NCBI GenBank assembly: GCA_900549945.1
Contig: URQJ01000013.1
Span: forward strand, 1 to 21,640
Source of the DNA: an uncultured Oscillospiraceae bacterium
GTDB taxonomy: Bacteria; Bacillota; Clostridia; Oscillospirales; Acutalibacteraceae
Direction: 5' to 3'
Length of the DNA stretch: 21,640 bases
The translations under genes and the position numbers were made by a program. The notes under the pieces were generated by a model. That model saw only the letters and a program-made list of their open reading frames with translations, was not told where the DNA came from and did no database searches. Below are positions 1-7,179 of this stretch, in pieces; within the stretch, counting starts at the first letter, position 1, and each line of letters begins with the position of its first letter.

Positions 1-161
1 TTAACCCCCTCTGTCAAACAGAGGTATCCCATCTTCTGGCGCTGTTCATCGGACAGAGAAATCTCATCCTTCTTCTGCCCCGGCAACCCCTTATAGATGT
101 GGAAGCTCTCGGGAGCATAACGATAACCGCGGATGTTGTACTCAAATTTCAATTTGCTCAA
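1..161 (-). CDS. Unidentified element protein, 5' part only (runs off the window)
   Basis: This reading frame opens with TTG at 161 and stays open for 53 codons to the window edge, so the C-terminus is missing. The start is chosen because an SD-like AAAGGGG lies 7 nt upstream and no ATG is comparably placed. The visible protein begins MSKLKFEYNIRGYRY and continues with charged, tyrosine-rich residues; I see no signal peptide, membrane segment or known motif. It follows pcfJ in the same direction after a 65-nt gap that contains a long stem-loop, so it is probably the next gene of the element operon. The family is not recognised. The SD, the spacing and the codon use resembling its neighbours support a real gene, but the TTG start and the truncation keep confidence moderate. 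Confidence 0.5.
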   Translation of the reverse strand, partial: MSKLKFEYNIRGYRYAPESFHIYKGLPGQKKDEISLSDEQRQKMGYLCLTEGV

Positions 162-183
162 TGTAAAACCCCTTTCTTAAATG

Positions 184-217
184 AATGGCCGAACGCCCCA
201 AGGGACGCCCGGCCATT
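184..217 (-). repeat. Long intergenic stem-loop between pcfJ and the next gene
   Basis: On the minus strand, arms AATGGCCG and CGGCCATT (8 bp) enclose a second stretch that also pairs with G-U wobbles, giving about 16 bp around a TT loop. No U-run follows, so it is not a typical intrinsic terminator. It lies just before the SD of the next gene and could block 3' exonucleases or affect ribosome access. The structure is visible in the sequence; its role is inferred. Confidence 0.55.
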
Positions 218-226
218 GAACCTGTC

Positions 227-2419
227 TCACACGGCTGCCGGGAGTGCCTGCGGCTGTATGACTTCCGTATTTTCCATTAAGTCGGCCAACAACACATCTG
301 CCAGCAGACGGCCAGCCAGATGCCCGGTGTGAATAATCACACGGTCTTTCTGCATCTGGATAAATTCCTCCTTCCGCAGCTCACGGCTCCGTTCGGCCAG
401 CTTCAGGTCGCGGCCGGTAAGACGGGCTGCTATGACCTTCTGCCACTTCAGCAGGAATTCCGTTGCCTGTTCGATGTCCTCATATTGGCGGTCAAACAGG
501 GTGCGTTTCTGCCTCACAGTACCATCCGGCTCAATTTCAAGCGTGTAATAGGGGTCTTCCGGTTCATCCGTCCGACGAAGGAACATGATGAAGCTCTCCC
601 GGCGCTCGATGCGCTCATAATACCGCTCACCACTTCCGTCATTCCCGACGCAATGGTGGAGCATACGCCCCTCTTTGATGATGGCAAAGATGTTTTGGGG
701 CGCAAGCACCGTGTAGTCGCCATCGCTGTAGGCATATTTTTTCTGCAGCTCCATGCAGATGTCGTTGACATGGGGATATTTCGCCGCCATTTTCGATGCC
801 TGCTCCTCCAGACTCCCAGCTTCACTCTGAAGGACCAGTTCATCGTGCCGCTGGCGCAGTTTGCGCACACGGTAGACGATTTCATCACTGGTGTCATAGT
901 GCAGCCGTTCTGCCATAGCAAGGTAGTCCTGCCAGGTGGTCAGCGCCTGCTGGCAGCTGCCATCAAAATACTCTTTTTGCCGTTCCAGATAATTTCTGAT
1001 CTGTACCAGGCTCATGCGGTCTGCGATAAAGACCAGGTCCCTGGGACTGATCCGTTCTTTTTTGCTCCAACACAGCATTTCATCCGTGATACACTGTCCG
1101 GTCCGCTTCTCAAGCTGCAACCAGGCCAAAGTCTCTGCGTCTCCGTCCAACTGGCGCAGGCGGCGGAATTTGGGCGTATCCAGACCAAGAGCTCGAATCA
1201 ACCCTGGCTCGTTCGGATGCAGAACCAATTTCCGCACACGATCACAGGAGTTGAAGCACTCGTCGGTCAGCCGCGGCAGTCCAGCCTTCCAGATCTGCTC
1301 CATCTGGGGAAGTTTTTCCCATACCGCCAAGTATTTTTCAGGATCAGTGATTGGATGGCTTCTTATCCACTCAACCAAGCCGGTCTGGCGAAGTTCTTTT
1401 TTCCCCAGGCTAGGCAAAGTCTTTCCATACACCCGACCAGACTGATTCCAGCTATAGTTGTAATAGCAGGGGCTTCCCTCGATCCAGCGCACTTCTCTTT
1501 GGCAGTACATTCCCCAGAAATAGGAACGGATCTCTCCGCTGCGGTCGTAAATCGAACGCCGGAACTCATGCCAATAAGGTTCGCTATGAGGAAGAATGTG
1601 TTTCCGGTAGGTCCTGTTCGCCCAGAATTCTCGGATGACAAACCCATCCTTACACCGCTGGATGAGGTAAGCATAATGCCTCTGCGTCTGAAAATAGCCA
1701 GTGCGGCCCAGCGCCTTGAAAACAACGGGATGCCGACAGCAGATGCAACGCCCCTCTTTGTTGTGGTAGGGATGCCCAGAAATGGGCACCTCCTTCCCGC
1801 AGAAGGTGCAGTAGCCGATCTTGGCGCCGCCGCGCTTGTACTGGTAAAATATAAAATTTTCTCGCACGGCCACCTTGTCAGCCCAACGGCCCCAGTCTTT
1901 CGGCAATTTCGGCACTTGAGCAAGATCTTTGTCCCACGGGTCGGTGATCCGCTTATGACGCCGCTCCAGCTGTTCTTCCCTCACTTTTCTTTGAAAATCG
2001 AGGATGCCGGAGTATCCGCCCCGTTCGCTGGAAAAATACCGTTGCACCATATCCGAGTCTTCTGTGCCAACCCAGCAAACAGCATCATAATCCTGTCCAG
2101 ACCATTCCAGTCTGTCCAGCTTGGCGTCTCTCCACTTCTTATCCAAATAGTCGTAGGTAAGGAACTGGCGCTTCTTTTTATCAAGAAACACCTCATAGGC
2201 GGGATTGTCCCCATCCAATCGAAGATAATCCGGCAGATAAAGCGCCGCCTTCAAAATGCCGTTCTGAACCATGCAATTCATATAGCATTTATACTTGCGA
2301 CGAATGCGGGTATAACCGGAGTAGGTTCTAACTTTTTCCGGCTCGTCCTCAAGAGCCACCTTTTTCATTTCCGGCGATGCCGTCAGTTTCGACATCCCCA
2401 GAAGAATAGATTTCTTCAA
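227..2419 (-). CDS. pcfJ: PcfJ-like conjugative element protein
   Basis: This 730-aa protein matches the PcfJ-like family, named after a gene in the conjugation region of the enterococcal plasmid pCF10; its molecular function is not established. A cysteine cluster resembling a zinc ribbon lies at residues 204-228 (C204, C207, C225, C228). The family core is near residues 555-665, including GRMLHHCVG at 584-592 and a YTLEIEPDG stretch. The C-terminal third is rich in charged helices. No signal peptide or membrane span is visible, so it is probably cytoplasmic. Translation starts at TTG (2417-2419), which overlaps the TGA of the upstream gene as TTGA and has GGACGG about 10 nt upstream, suggesting translational coupling. 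PcfJ next to a PcfK-domain gene repeats the pCF10 pairing. An internal ATG at residue 9 is a possible alternative start. Confidence 0.85.
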   Translation of the reverse strand: MKKSILLGMSKLTASPEMKKVALEDEPEKVRTYSGYTRIRRKYKCYMNCMVQNGILKAALYLPDYLRLDGDNPAYEVFLDKKKRQFLTYDYLDKKWRDAKLDRLEWSGQDYDAVCWVGTEDSDMVQRYFSSERGGYSGILDFQRKVREEQLERRHKRITDPWDKDLAQVPKLPKDWGRWADKVAVRENFIFYQYKRGGAKIGYCTFCGKEVPISGHPYHNKEGRCICCRHPVVFKALGRTGYFQTQRHYAYLIQRCKDGFVIREFWANRTYRKHILPHSEPYWHEFRRSIYDRSGEIRSYFWGMYCQREVRWIEGSPCYYNYSWNQSGRVYGKTLPSLGKKELRQTGLVEWIRSHPITDPEKYLAVWEKLPQMEQIWKAGLPRLTDECFNSCDRVRKLVLHPNEPGLIRALGLDTPKFRRLRQLDGDAETLAWLQLEKRTGQCITDEMLCWSKKERISPRDLVFIADRMSLVQIRNYLERQKEYFDGSCQQALTTWQDYLAMAERLHYDTSDEIVYRVRKLRQRHDELVLQSEAGSLEEQASKMAAKYPHVNDICMELQKKYAYSDGDYTVLAPQNIFAIIKEGRMLHHCVGNDGSGERYYERIERRESFIMFLRRTDEPEDPYYTLEIEPDGTVRQKRTLFDRQYEDIEQATEFLLKWQKVIAARLTGRDLKLAERSRELRKEEFIQMQKDRVIIHTGHLAGRLLADVLLADLMENTEVIQPQALPAAV

Positions 2420-2967
2420 TTCATTTCACCGTCCTTTTTTTCAAGATCGGCTCCATACCACTCATTGGGTCGGAGTTTCTTCCCATCGATGGTCGCCACC
2501 ACGATCTTCTGGATGCAGCCGGTGACCGGATCTTCCTTGGCAAACGCAAGCACATCACCTTTCCGGCTGCCTTGTGCAACAGGGTCAACACCACGCACAA
2601 CAGCGTACCCACAACATGCCACAGCTTTGTCCTTCTTCACATGGCTGTTCCATTTCCGCTTCGGATGATCGGCCATAAACGCAAGGCCAAGGGTGAAAAG
2701 TTCTTCCTTGGTCAGCCGCCTAAGAACCGTCAATTCAGTGCAGGAAATCTTTGAGTCAAATTCGTCCTCATCAATGTCGCCTCCGGCGTTGACAATATAG
2801 TATTCCGAGTGATCCGCATCACCGTAATAACTCAGGCAGTCCAGTGGGTCTTCCGCACAATGGAAACCGTTTTTGCGGCAGTTGGCTTCTTCGGTCATGT
2901 TCAATCCCATCTGAAACTGATAGCCGATACAAACCATGCCAGGATGAAACCCTTTGTACGCGATCAT
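2416..2967 (-). CDS. DUF7666-like small element protein
   Basis: This 183-aa protein opens with YKGFHPGMVCIGYQF and then shows GFHCAEDPLDCLSYY. That layout (an early GFxY-type segment, then a CxxGFHxCxxPLDxLxYY segment) is common in small phage and integrative-element proteins grouped as DUF7666. I recognise it by pattern only, and no function is known. A mid-region basic patch is followed by GDVLAFAKED and a C-terminal GKKLRPNEWY, consistent with a small beta-rich fold. The ATG at 2967 has a strong AAGGAGG 6 nt upstream that lies across the stop of the preceding gene, and its own stop overlaps the pcfJ start. It is therefore an internal gene of the operon, made together with the PcfK-domain protein and PcfJ. 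Confidence 0.65.
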   Translation of the reverse strand: MIAYKGFHPGMVCIGYQFQMGLNMTEEANCRKNGFHCAEDPLDCLSYYGDADHSEYYIVNAGGDIDEDEFDSKISCTELTVLRRLTKEELFTLGLAFMADHPKRKWNSHVKKDKAVACCGYAVVRGVDPVAQGSRKGDVLAFAKEDPVTGCIQKIVVATIDGKKLRPNEWYGADLEKKDGEMN

Positions 2968-2978
2968 GCGCTACCTCC

Positions 2979-3941
2979 TTAACCAGCTTTTGCCACGCTG
3001 AAATCCAGCAAAGACATCTGGCCATCAGCAGAAGGTTTCTTTTCCGGCGCCGGCTTTGGTTCCGGCTTCTTCTTTTCGGCGGGTTTCTTTTCCGCTTTCT
3101 TTTTCTTGCCGGTATTCCCGGTGGTCTTGCCAATATAGGGCTTCGGCACAAACTTTTCCTCCTGCTCCTGGTCCTCCTTGGCATCCGGGTCGCGGAAATA
3201 ATCTTCCGCCCACTGGTAGCACAAATCGTCTGGAATATCGCAGCCATAGCCTTGGCCGCCCTGTCCGGGCTGGATACCATTGGCTTTGAGCTCGTCCTGA
3301 ACATAGTCCCACGCCTTCCGGCTGATGTACTGGAAGCAATGGATCATGGTTTTCTTCGGGTGCATGGTGAGCCGGGCAAAAGCCGGATCATCCAGGCAGA
3401 GCGTCTGGATATACTCCGAAACGCACTCCTTCATGTTCCGACGGGTCAACTTTTCTACATCCTTGCTGACACGCTGCATGGAGGCGGATACCACTTCATC
3501 ATCGCTCATGGCGGCAAGGTGATCCATCTGCTCCTGCAGGGCCCGCTTTTTCTCCGCCTGCTTGGCCTCCCATTCAGCCTTGCGTTTTGCTTCGGCAGTT
3601 TCATGCTCGGCACGACGCTTTTCTTCATCGGCATCCTTGGATGCGCCATTTCCGGCGGGCACATCTGTTTTGATGTCATCCACATCGTCACATCCGCCAT
3701 TCTCTTCCACGGGGTCATCCTCCGGCGCTTCCATCATCTCAGTAGAAACGGAGGATGCCGCATCAGAACCAGGCTGGGGTGCAGCTTGGTTCAGGGGCTG
3801 GACAGACGAACGGATGACCGGAGGCACCGGCAGTTCGTCAAAGCTTTCCTCTTCCTCAAAGGCATTTTCGCCCGTGAGTGCAGCAGCCGACGGTTTGCGT
3901 CCCTCCTGCATATTCAGCGACATCTCTGAAAAATATCCCAT
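2979..3941 (-). CDS. PcfK-domain protein (AcrIIA9-family-like) with long N-terminal extension
   Basis: The 320-aa protein starts at the ATG at 3941, which has AAAGGAG about 6 nt upstream; an in-frame ATG 17 codons earlier has no SD. Residues 1-100 are acidic and low-complexity. Residues 103-142 form an Ala/Lys/Glu coiled coil. Residues about 160-258 resemble the PcfK-like domain: a YIQTLCLDDPAFA segment, PKKTMIHCFQYIS, and DDLCYQWAEDYFRDPD. A Lys/Pro-rich tail (268-304) ends in QMSLLDF (308-314), which resembles a sliding-clamp-binding motif. PcfK-like proteins are the family of the Cas9 inhibitor AcrIIA9, but they are also ordinary conjugative-element genes, so anti-CRISPR activity here is unproven. 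Typical members are about 120-150 aa, so the extension is unusual. Its position two genes upstream of pcfJ supports the family call. Confidence 0.72.
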   Translation of the reverse strand: MGYFSEMSLNMQEGRKPSAAALTGENAFEEEESFDELPVPPVIRSSVQPLNQAAPQPGSDAASSVSTEMMEAPEDDPVEENGGCDDVDDIKTDVPAGNGASKDADEEKRRAEHETAEAKRKAEWEAKQAEKKRALQEQMDHLAAMSDDEVVSASMQRVSKDVEKLTRRNMKECVSEYIQTLCLDDPAFARLTMHPKKTMIHCFQYISRKAWDYVQDELKANGIQPGQGGQGYGCDIPDDLCYQWAEDYFRDPDAKEDQEQEEKFVPKPYIGKTTGNTGKKKKAEKKPAEKKKPEPKPAPEKKPSADGQMSLLDFSVAKAG

Positions 3942-3963
3942 AGTAATCTCCTTTCTGTAAACG

Positions 3964-4000
3964 AAAAACGGCATGGACGGGCCAAAGCCCATTCCATGCC
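3964..4000 (-). terminator. Intrinsic terminator-like hairpin upstream of the PcfK-domain gene
   Basis: On the minus strand an 8-bp stem, GGCATGGA with TCCATGCC, is extended after a small internal loop by GGGC/GCCC around a TTTG loop, and GTTTTTC follows. It lies in the 72-nt gap after the 87-aa gene. No obvious promoter is visible between it and the next gene, so it may only attenuate transcription within the operon. Confidence 0.6.
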
Positions 4001-4013
4001 ATCGTTACCTGTA

Positions 4014-4277
4014 TCACAGCACATAGAGCAAAGTGCTGAAGCTGTCAAAGCAGTAGCAGACCACATTGGGGTACTGCTCCGCCCATTCTTTGATTTGTTC
4101 CTGTACTGCCTGCGCCACCAGCTGTGCCGAAATATTCCAGGGCGGCGGAACTGTCACCGTGAAATATCCCTGTTCTATGTTGGGGCGAACATCCGCATTC
4201 AGCTGAACGCATTGCTCCAAAAGCGCCTCCAACTGTCCCTTCTTCGTTCCTTTTACAACAACCATCGATCTGCTCAT
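4014..4277 (-). CDS. Orphan 87-aa protein coupled to the primase-like gene
   Basis: This gene begins at the ATG at 4277, inside an ATGA overlap with the stop of the primase-like gene, the usual sign of translational coupling. An earlier in-frame start would overlap the primase gene deeply and is less likely. The protein begins MSRSMVVVKGTKKGQLEALLEQ and has a VTVPPPWNISAQ segment followed by an amphipathic helix, ending in CYCFDSFSTLLYVL. I see no catalytic motif, zinc site, signal peptide or clear membrane span, and I do not recognise the family. It may be a small partner of the primase-like protein, an idea that rests only on the overlap. Confidence 0.6.
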   Translation of the reverse strand: MSRSMVVVKGTKKGQLEALLEQCVQLNADVRPNIEQGYFTVTVPPPWNISAQLVAQAVQEQIKEWAEQYPNVVCYCFDSFSTLLYVL

Positions 4278-6052
4278 GCTCCTCCCGAAACCTTCTTTTT
4301 GGCGAGCATCGGAGAAAATTTCACCTGCTGAAACTGTGTATCTCCGTTCACATAGTAGTAAATTCGTTTCATGGGATACTCCAGTTCCACAACATCGGAA
4401 AGCGACATTGGCCGTCCGTTGCAACCCTCCGGTAATTCCACGCTGAGTTCTGAAAACAGGCGCTGCAATATCTCGGTATCGCTTTGGCCTGTAGGACAAT
4501 AGATTTCTCCCGTCCAGACCATGCGATATTGAGCCGCAGGCGGCTGCTCATAGCCGGCCTTTTTTACCGCTTCCATACCCTTGAACGCAAACGGAATCGC
4601 TTTCCGCTCGTCCAGTTCCAGCTGGTAGAGCACAAATCGCTGACTCCTGCGCTGGGGTTCCAGAAGGACGCCAAGCGCCTCCCGGCCATGGCGCAGAAAT
4701 GTTTCATGCTCTTCCCGGGTCAGGCCCAGATATTCGGTCAAACCGATGTTACTCTCCGCCCGGTGCTGCCATTGCTCGGTACAGTCCTCAATATGCGCCA
4801 ACTCACACCAGCCATTGAGGTACTGTTCTTTGAATGTCTTTCTTTCCAACTCCTTTCTTCGCTGATTTTCCCGGCGCAAGGCAAGCTGCCAATCATCAAA
4901 TCCCTTATAGTTGGGGTTCCAGGTCAGCCGCCTGCAATTCATTCCGTACTTTCGGGCTGTCAGATAGATTTTTGATGCTCCCGCCATGGTCATTTGGTTA
5001 TTGTACTTGTCCATATCGTGGGCTTCGATGATCTCCTCTGTACCGCTCTGCGCCAGAAGGGCAAATAATGGGTCCAGCGGACTTGTGTTATTGGCTCCGG
5101 CAATCGCAGCAAAGGTGCGTCCAGTCAAACAGTGGGATATGTCGGCTTTCAGCAACCCCTCAATGACATACACCACACGGGCAGACGGATCACCAACCAG
5201 GTGTACCGGGCTTCCCGATGAAGCGCCGTCTCTCTTGGAAGAAGAAGAGAACCAGATGTATTTGGCGCCAGCTTTTTCCGGCGGGTCATCTTTGTCCTTC
5301 AGTGGCACATCCAGCATGATTTGAAACCCCTGTAATCTGCCGTCAAAACCAACGGCTGGAATCAAGATTCCAGATGTTTTTTTATAAAAGGCCATGGTCC
5401 AGTAGCCGCAGTCATCGCGGTAGAACCCCGGGACACCTTCCACCTTACAGCCCATCTGTATCAGACGCGCTGTAATAGATCGGCACAAAAAGGGCGGCGG
5501 GGTGCTCTTAAAGCCCAGCGATTCGATTTGTTCATCAGATAACCCACGCTTTGGTGACCGAAGATGCTCCCTATGAGCCGGTCGCAGTGTAAGCTGGACC
5601 AACAGCAGGGATAGCGTCTGGTGGATCTCCGCAGGACTTGCTTTCTCTGACTGCGGCACAGTTTTTCGCTCGGAAGTAGAATGACGGCCGGCGTCAGCCC
5701 GGGCCCCCGAAAACGAGGACCCGGTGCTGACCGCCAGCTTAGGAGCTTCATTCCCGGAGCGTATATGTTCTTCATGGCAGTTGTCGCACAAAGCTTCTGC
5801 TATTTCCCAATAAGCGTCCGAGGTCGTCGTATTGTTGAGCCGTGCATACAGCCCAAGCATTCCGCCATGCTCGCCGCAGTAATTGCAGCGCCACACATTT
5901 TTGACGAAATTGACATTCATTTTTCCCCGGCGATCACCGCAGAACGGGCAATCCACATAGACACTATTTGACTGCTGGCGCCTGACACGCAGGCGCAACA
6001 GTTCCACGACATCCATGATATTGAACGGAAATTCATCCGGGTATGAGCCCAT
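4274..6052 (-). CDS. CHC2 zinc-finger/Toprim primase-like replication protein
   Basis: This 592-aa protein has a DnaG-like zinc finger near the N-terminus (C35, C38, C56, C59, within CPFC and CNYC), which would bind template DNA. A Toprim-like region lies in the middle: an acidic residue in VIEGLL (E298), a DxD at 346-348 and a GFDDWQ element near 384-389. That combination marks mobile-element primases that make RNA primers on single-stranded DNA, useful for replication or for second-strand synthesis after transfer. The C-terminal 170 residues are charged and unassigned. No DnaB-type helicase Walker motif is present, so it would need a separate helicase. The ATG at 6052 has GGAGG 8 nt upstream. 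The fourth zinc ligand is Cys rather than the classic CHC2 His pattern, so I call it primase-like. Confidence 0.8.
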   Translation of the reverse strand: MGSYPDEFPFNIMDVVELLRLRVRRQQSNSVYVDCPFCGDRRGKMNVNFVKNVWRCNYCGEHGGMLGLYARLNNTTTSDAYWEIAEALCDNCHEEHIRSGNEAPKLAVSTGSSFSGARADAGRHSTSERKTVPQSEKASPAEIHQTLSLLLVQLTLRPAHREHLRSPKRGLSDEQIESLGFKSTPPPFLCRSITARLIQMGCKVEGVPGFYRDDCGYWTMAFYKKTSGILIPAVGFDGRLQGFQIMLDVPLKDKDDPPEKAGAKYIWFSSSSKRDGASSGSPVHLVGDPSARVVYVIEGLLKADISHCLTGRTFAAIAGANNTSPLDPLFALLAQSGTEEIIEAHDMDKYNNQMTMAGASKIYLTARKYGMNCRRLTWNPNYKGFDDWQLALRRENQRRKELERKTFKEQYLNGWCELAHIEDCTEQWQHRAESNIGLTEYLGLTREEHETFLRHGREALGVLLEPQRRSQRFVLYQLELDERKAIPFAFKGMEAVKKAGYEQPPAAQYRMVWTGEIYCPTGQSDTEILQRLFSELSVELPEGCNGRPMSLSDVVELEYPMKRIYYYVNGDTQFQQVKFSPMLAKKKVSGGA

Positions 6053-6090
6053 CTGTCATTCCTCCCTTTGTACCCTCGCTGGGGTTCATA

Positions 6091-7110
6091 TCAGCCAGCC
6101 TTCTGGAGAGAATCGAGCACCAGCTGGGCGGCAGCGCGCACCAGATTGTTCTTGCTTTTGCCCGGAATGAGATAAAAGCGCAGATTGACCGGGCGTTTCT
6201 CTGCCACCTGCGCGATCGTCATGCCACGGCAGATACCATCATCCACAACGACCTGTCTGGCCTGTTCCAGCGTCATCACCTGCAGAAGCTCTTCCACAGG
6301 AGTATTCTGCGTGTAGGCGGGAGCCTCGTCCTGCGCAGGCGCATCGTTGCCCTTGGGTTCGATTCGCATCTCAGCCTTTTGGTTGGGCAGCGGCAGTTCA
6401 TCCGTCTGCTCCACGGCTCCCGGCTCAGCGGTAGCCATCACAGTATCCGTGGGCACCACTTTCTCCGCCTTAACAGGCTCCACCGGCAGCCGCTGTTCCA
6501 CCGACTCTACAGGCGGGGCCGTCACAGCCGTTTCCGGGGCCACAGGTGCCCTCTGCTGCGTTTTATGGCCGTTGGAAGGGAAATCACCCACGGCGGGCGC
6601 AGCGGGCTTCTGAGGGGTGCTGGCAGGCGTCTGCCGCGGTTCCGTACGCTCCGCCTGAATAGGTGCAGCCTCAGCCGCCTTTTTCTCAGTGGCATCGGCT
6701 TTCTTTTGCCCAACGGCGTCCTGTGCGTCGGCACTGATGAGCTGAATACCGAAGCCGGCATCCGTGAGCGCCTGGCTCAAAGCCTCATTCTGGGCGCCTC
6801 GGATAAAGTCCCGGTTGTCCTGAAGCTGCTGTTGGGCCACGCTCATGCTGAAAGGCTCAGCATCGCTGCGATCCAAGAACACACGGGCCTCGAAAATCGC
6901 CATCTGCTCGGTGATCCGCAGCGCCGTCACGCGCATACGCCCGTTGGGATGGGCCATGCGGAACCACAGCTTCTGATAGGGCAGATCCAGCCTCATACTG
7001 TCCTTGGTGCGGCGGAGGAACTTGAGCGGGTCAAAGTCCGGCACCTTGTTCAACTCTGCTACGGCGGGTACGGCCTCATACATGGTTTTGGCATTGCTGC
7101 TTTCGTTCAT
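6091..7110 (-). CDS. Unidentified element protein; possible single-strand annealing protein
   Basis: The 339-aa protein has two ordered ends joined by a long Pro/Ala/Glu-rich linker (about residues 130-265). The N-terminal part (25-122) includes YQKLWFRMAHPNGRMR, TEQMAIFEARVFL and a stretch ending RGAQNEALSQALTDAGFG. The order 'HPNGR, then AIFEA, then xAxxxALxxALxxAGFG' resembles phage and conjugative single-strand annealing or DNA-binding proteins, which often carry an AETxAIGRAL-type helix there. This likeness is weak and by eye. The C-terminal part (270-339) is a small helical domain with MTLEQARQVVV and NNLVRAAAQLVL. The gene lies beside a RecD2-like helicase and a YqaJ exonuclease, where an annealing partner would be expected. 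The ATG at 7110 has AAGGAG 8 nt upstream. Function is unproven. Confidence 0.55.
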   Translation of the reverse strand: MNESSNAKTMYEAVPAVAELNKVPDFDPLKFLRRTKDSMRLDLPYQKLWFRMAHPNGRMRVTALRITEQMAIFEARVFLDRSDAEPFSMSVAQQQLQDNRDFIRGAQNEALSQALTDAGFGIQLISADAQDAVGQKKADATEKKAAEAAPIQAERTEPRQTPASTPQKPAAPAVGDFPSNGHKTQQRAPVAPETAVTAPPVESVEQRLPVEPVKAEKVVPTDTVMATAEPGAVEQTDELPLPNQKAEMRIEPKGNDAPAQDEAPAYTQNTPVEELLQVMTLEQARQVVVDDGICRGMTIAQVAEKRPVNLRFYLIPGKSKNNLVRAAAQLVLDSLQKAG

Positions 7111-7130
7111 TTTGCAAACTCCTTCCTGTT

Positions 7131-7176
7131 AAATAAAATAGGAGACGCACTGTGCTTTTTCTGCACTTTACGTCCC
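7131..7176 (-). terminator. Weak terminator-like hairpin after the helicase gene
   Basis: In the 69-nt gap after the helicase gene the minus strand can pair GGGACG with CGTCTCC (one bulge), with a GTGC/GCAC inner stem around an A-rich loop, and TATTTTATTT follows. The stem is broken by mismatches, so it is more likely a partial terminator or processing site inside the operon than a full stop. Confidence 0.4.
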
Positions 7177-7179
7177 TTT

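Noticed and set aside
320-2668. 782-codon open frame on the plus strand across pcfJ
   Set aside because: It is antisense to pcfJ, has no SD and no recognisable motif; it arises from codon bias of the real gene.
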